NCBI GenBank assembly: GCA_021788095.1
Contig: JAJYLB010000005.1
Span: forward strand, 62,001 to 126,000
DNA length: 64,000 nt
Source: Acidobacteriota bacterium
GTDB lineage: Bacteria; Acidobacteriota; Terriglobia; Acidiferrales; UBA7541
Direction of reading: 5' to 3'
This document shows positions 62,836-64,000 of this stretch, one piece after another. The notes under the pieces are model-generated. The model saw only the letters and a list, made by a program, of their open reading frames with translations, ran no database searches and was not told the DNA's origin. Position 1 is the first letter of the stretch. Each line of letters begins with the position of its first letter. The translations under genes and the position numbers were made by a program.

Positions 62836-64000
62836 ATGCGCTTTCGCGCCCTTCTGCTGACATCCCTATTGACGCTGGGGGTGTCGGTGGCGAAGGCCGC
62901 GCCGCCCGGTAAAGATAACTCCAAGGCGTCCCCCGCTCCCGAAGCTTCGGGACGGACGAGCCCGGTTCCGGTCCAGGGCCGCCTAACAGGGATGGTGGTA
63001 GCGGAGGGCACGCCGCAGCCCGGCGCCATCGTCGTCGTGACGCCCAAGCTTCGGCCGGGTGGCGCGCTGCGCCTGATGACCAACGGCCACGGCGTGTTCG
63101 CCACGTCTCCGCTGGCCCCAGGCCTCTACTCGGTTCGGGTGCGGCTTGCAGGTTTCCTCCCGGCTTTCGAACCAAGCGTGCAGGTGATTTTCGGACAAGT
63201 GACCTTGCTCCGAGTCGAGTTGGGCTCGCTCTTCTCGACCGTCGAGGAGCTGCGGCGGGGTCCGCGGCCCGGCCACGATCCCCAGCAGTGGGATTGGGTG
63301 CTGCGGTCGGCGAGCCTGACGCGGCCGGTGCTTCGCTACGCGAGCCCCGGGCGGGGTAGCGAGACCGAGGCGGAACGCCGGGCGCATGCGCCGCACGGAC
63401 GCGCCGAGCTGACCGCCGGCTCCCTCTCCTCCTGGTCACCCGTCGAAACGCAACCTGTGGGTTCCACCTCGTTCCTGTACGATCAGCGCTTTGGCGAAAC
63501 GAACCAGTTGGTGCTCGCGGGGCTGGCGGGGTACGAACACGCGGCCAGCGAAGGCTTTGCCGCCACGTGGACCCATTCGCCGGATGCCAACGAGGATGCC
63601 ACCGACTCGACTACGATCGTTTTCCGGCAGTCGCAAATGGGCGGCGAGGCCCCAGCCTACCGCGGCCTCGAGATCGACTCGATGCGCCGCTTGGATTTCG
63701 GCGGCGCCGAACTCGATTACGGCGGCCAATACGTCGTGGCGATGCTCGATGGGCACGTCTTCTCTCTGCGGCCCGAAGCGCGCCTGACCGTTCCGTTGGA
63801 TTCGCTCTGGACGGCAACCTTCCGGCTGGGATCGAACTCGCCCGCGCGCAGAGTGGACGACCCCCTCGACGCGCTCGACAACCTGCCCACGCCGGTGGAA
63901 AGTGGCGGCCGGCTGGCGCTCGATCAGGCTTGGCACGAAGAGATTGCGCTCGAACGCGAACTCGGCCACGCGGCCGCGGTCACCGCGGCCGTGTACCACG
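62836..64000 (+). CDS. Exported carboxypeptidase-regulatory-like protein, 3' truncated by window
   Basis: The frame starting at ATG 62836 is open to the window edge (388 codons visible). A signal peptide (about 1-22) is followed by a carboxypeptidase-regulatory/CNA-B-like domain (about residues 48-110: VQGRLTGMVVAEGTP, then ATSPLAPGLYSVRVRLAGF). After a linker come beta strands like those of a TonB-dependent barrel or an outer-membrane structural protein (FRQSQMGGEAPAYRGLEIDS). The start lies 12 bases after the GWxTD stop, so the two are co-transcribed. The C-terminus is unknown. Confidence 0.75.
   Translation, partial: MRFRALLLTSLLTLGVSVAKAAPPGKDNSKASPAPEASGRTSPVPVQGRLTGMVVAEGTPQPGAIVVVTPKLRPGGALRLMTNGHGVFATSPLAPGLYSVRVRLAGFLPAFEPSVQVIFGQVTLLRVELGSLFSTVEELRRGPRPGHDPQQWDWVLRSASLTRPVLRYASPGRGSETEAERRAHAPHGRAELTAGSLSSWSPVETQPVGSTSFLYDQRFGETNQLVLAGLAGYEHAASEGFAATWTHSPDANEDATDSTTIVFRQSQMGGEAPAYRGLEIDSMRRLDFGGAELDYGGQYVVAMLDGHVFSLRPEARLTVPLDSLWTATFRLGSNSPARRVDDPLDALDNLPTPVESGGRLALDQAWHEEIALERELGHAAAVTAAVYH

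Overview
The window is GC-rich, densely coded bacterial DNA, most likely from an uncultured member of the Acidobacteriota. That placement rests on a combination of gene families common there: a GWxTD-domain exported protein followed by a carboxypeptidase-regulatory-like protein, a large sortilin/VPS10-type BNR-repeat protein, a winged-helix regulator fused to a periplasmic beta-propeller, archease, and many intergenic palindromic repeats. No phylogenetic marker search was possible, so the phylum is an inference.

Region 1 (0-13 kb) is the conserved translation block thrS - infC - rpmI - rplT - pheS - pheT - zapA, all on the minus strand. Two plus-strand genes break it: a fused MFS/spermidine-synthase-like protein between thrS and infC, and aconitase acnA between pheT and zapA. 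infC appears to start at an AUC codon. PheT lacks its usual N-terminal tRNA-binding insert. A truncated nucleotidyltransferase and a palindromic repeat lie between acnA and pheT.

Region 2 (13-28 kb) holds a VapBC module, archease, a dienoyl-CoA-reductase-like SDR, two MFS transporters, a BON-domain protein, the VPS10/BNR protein, a NapH-like polyferredoxin, an amino-acid permease next to a lysine-6-dehydrogenase-like enzyme, a PIN-toxin remnant and a second VapBC. Its spacers are full of repeat debris.

Region 3 (28-43.5 kb) is the most unusual. Eight closely spaced minus-strand genes (plus a broken ninth) encode mostly exported proteins: a CsgG-like protein with a pilin-like C-terminus, three or four mosaic proteins that share modules in different combinations, two small membrane proteins and a DUF4412-like protein. 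A ToxR/CadC-like membrane-anchored regulator with a beta-propeller is divergently transcribed beside them and is the obvious candidate controller. I know of no described function for the mosaic proteins.

Region 4 (43.5-64 kb) has tRNA-Leu(CAG), a vapC scar, HigBA, an MscS channel with two coupled genes, an outer-membrane barrel, molybdate transporter modABC, an acyl-lipid desaturase, an M13 metallopeptidase, a HlyD/ABC-ATPase pair without a visible permease, a beta-hydroxyacid dehydrogenase, a possible ribbon-helix-helix toxin-antitoxin pair, bacterioferritin, and the GWxTD gene with the 5' part of its neighbour.

Repeats recur throughout. At least four copies of a MITE-like element with two internal hairpins (best copies with terminal inverted repeats) lie at about 3.5, 25.6, 56.1 and 60.8 kb. 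Other palindromes and a 14-bp tandem repeat lie in the spacers.
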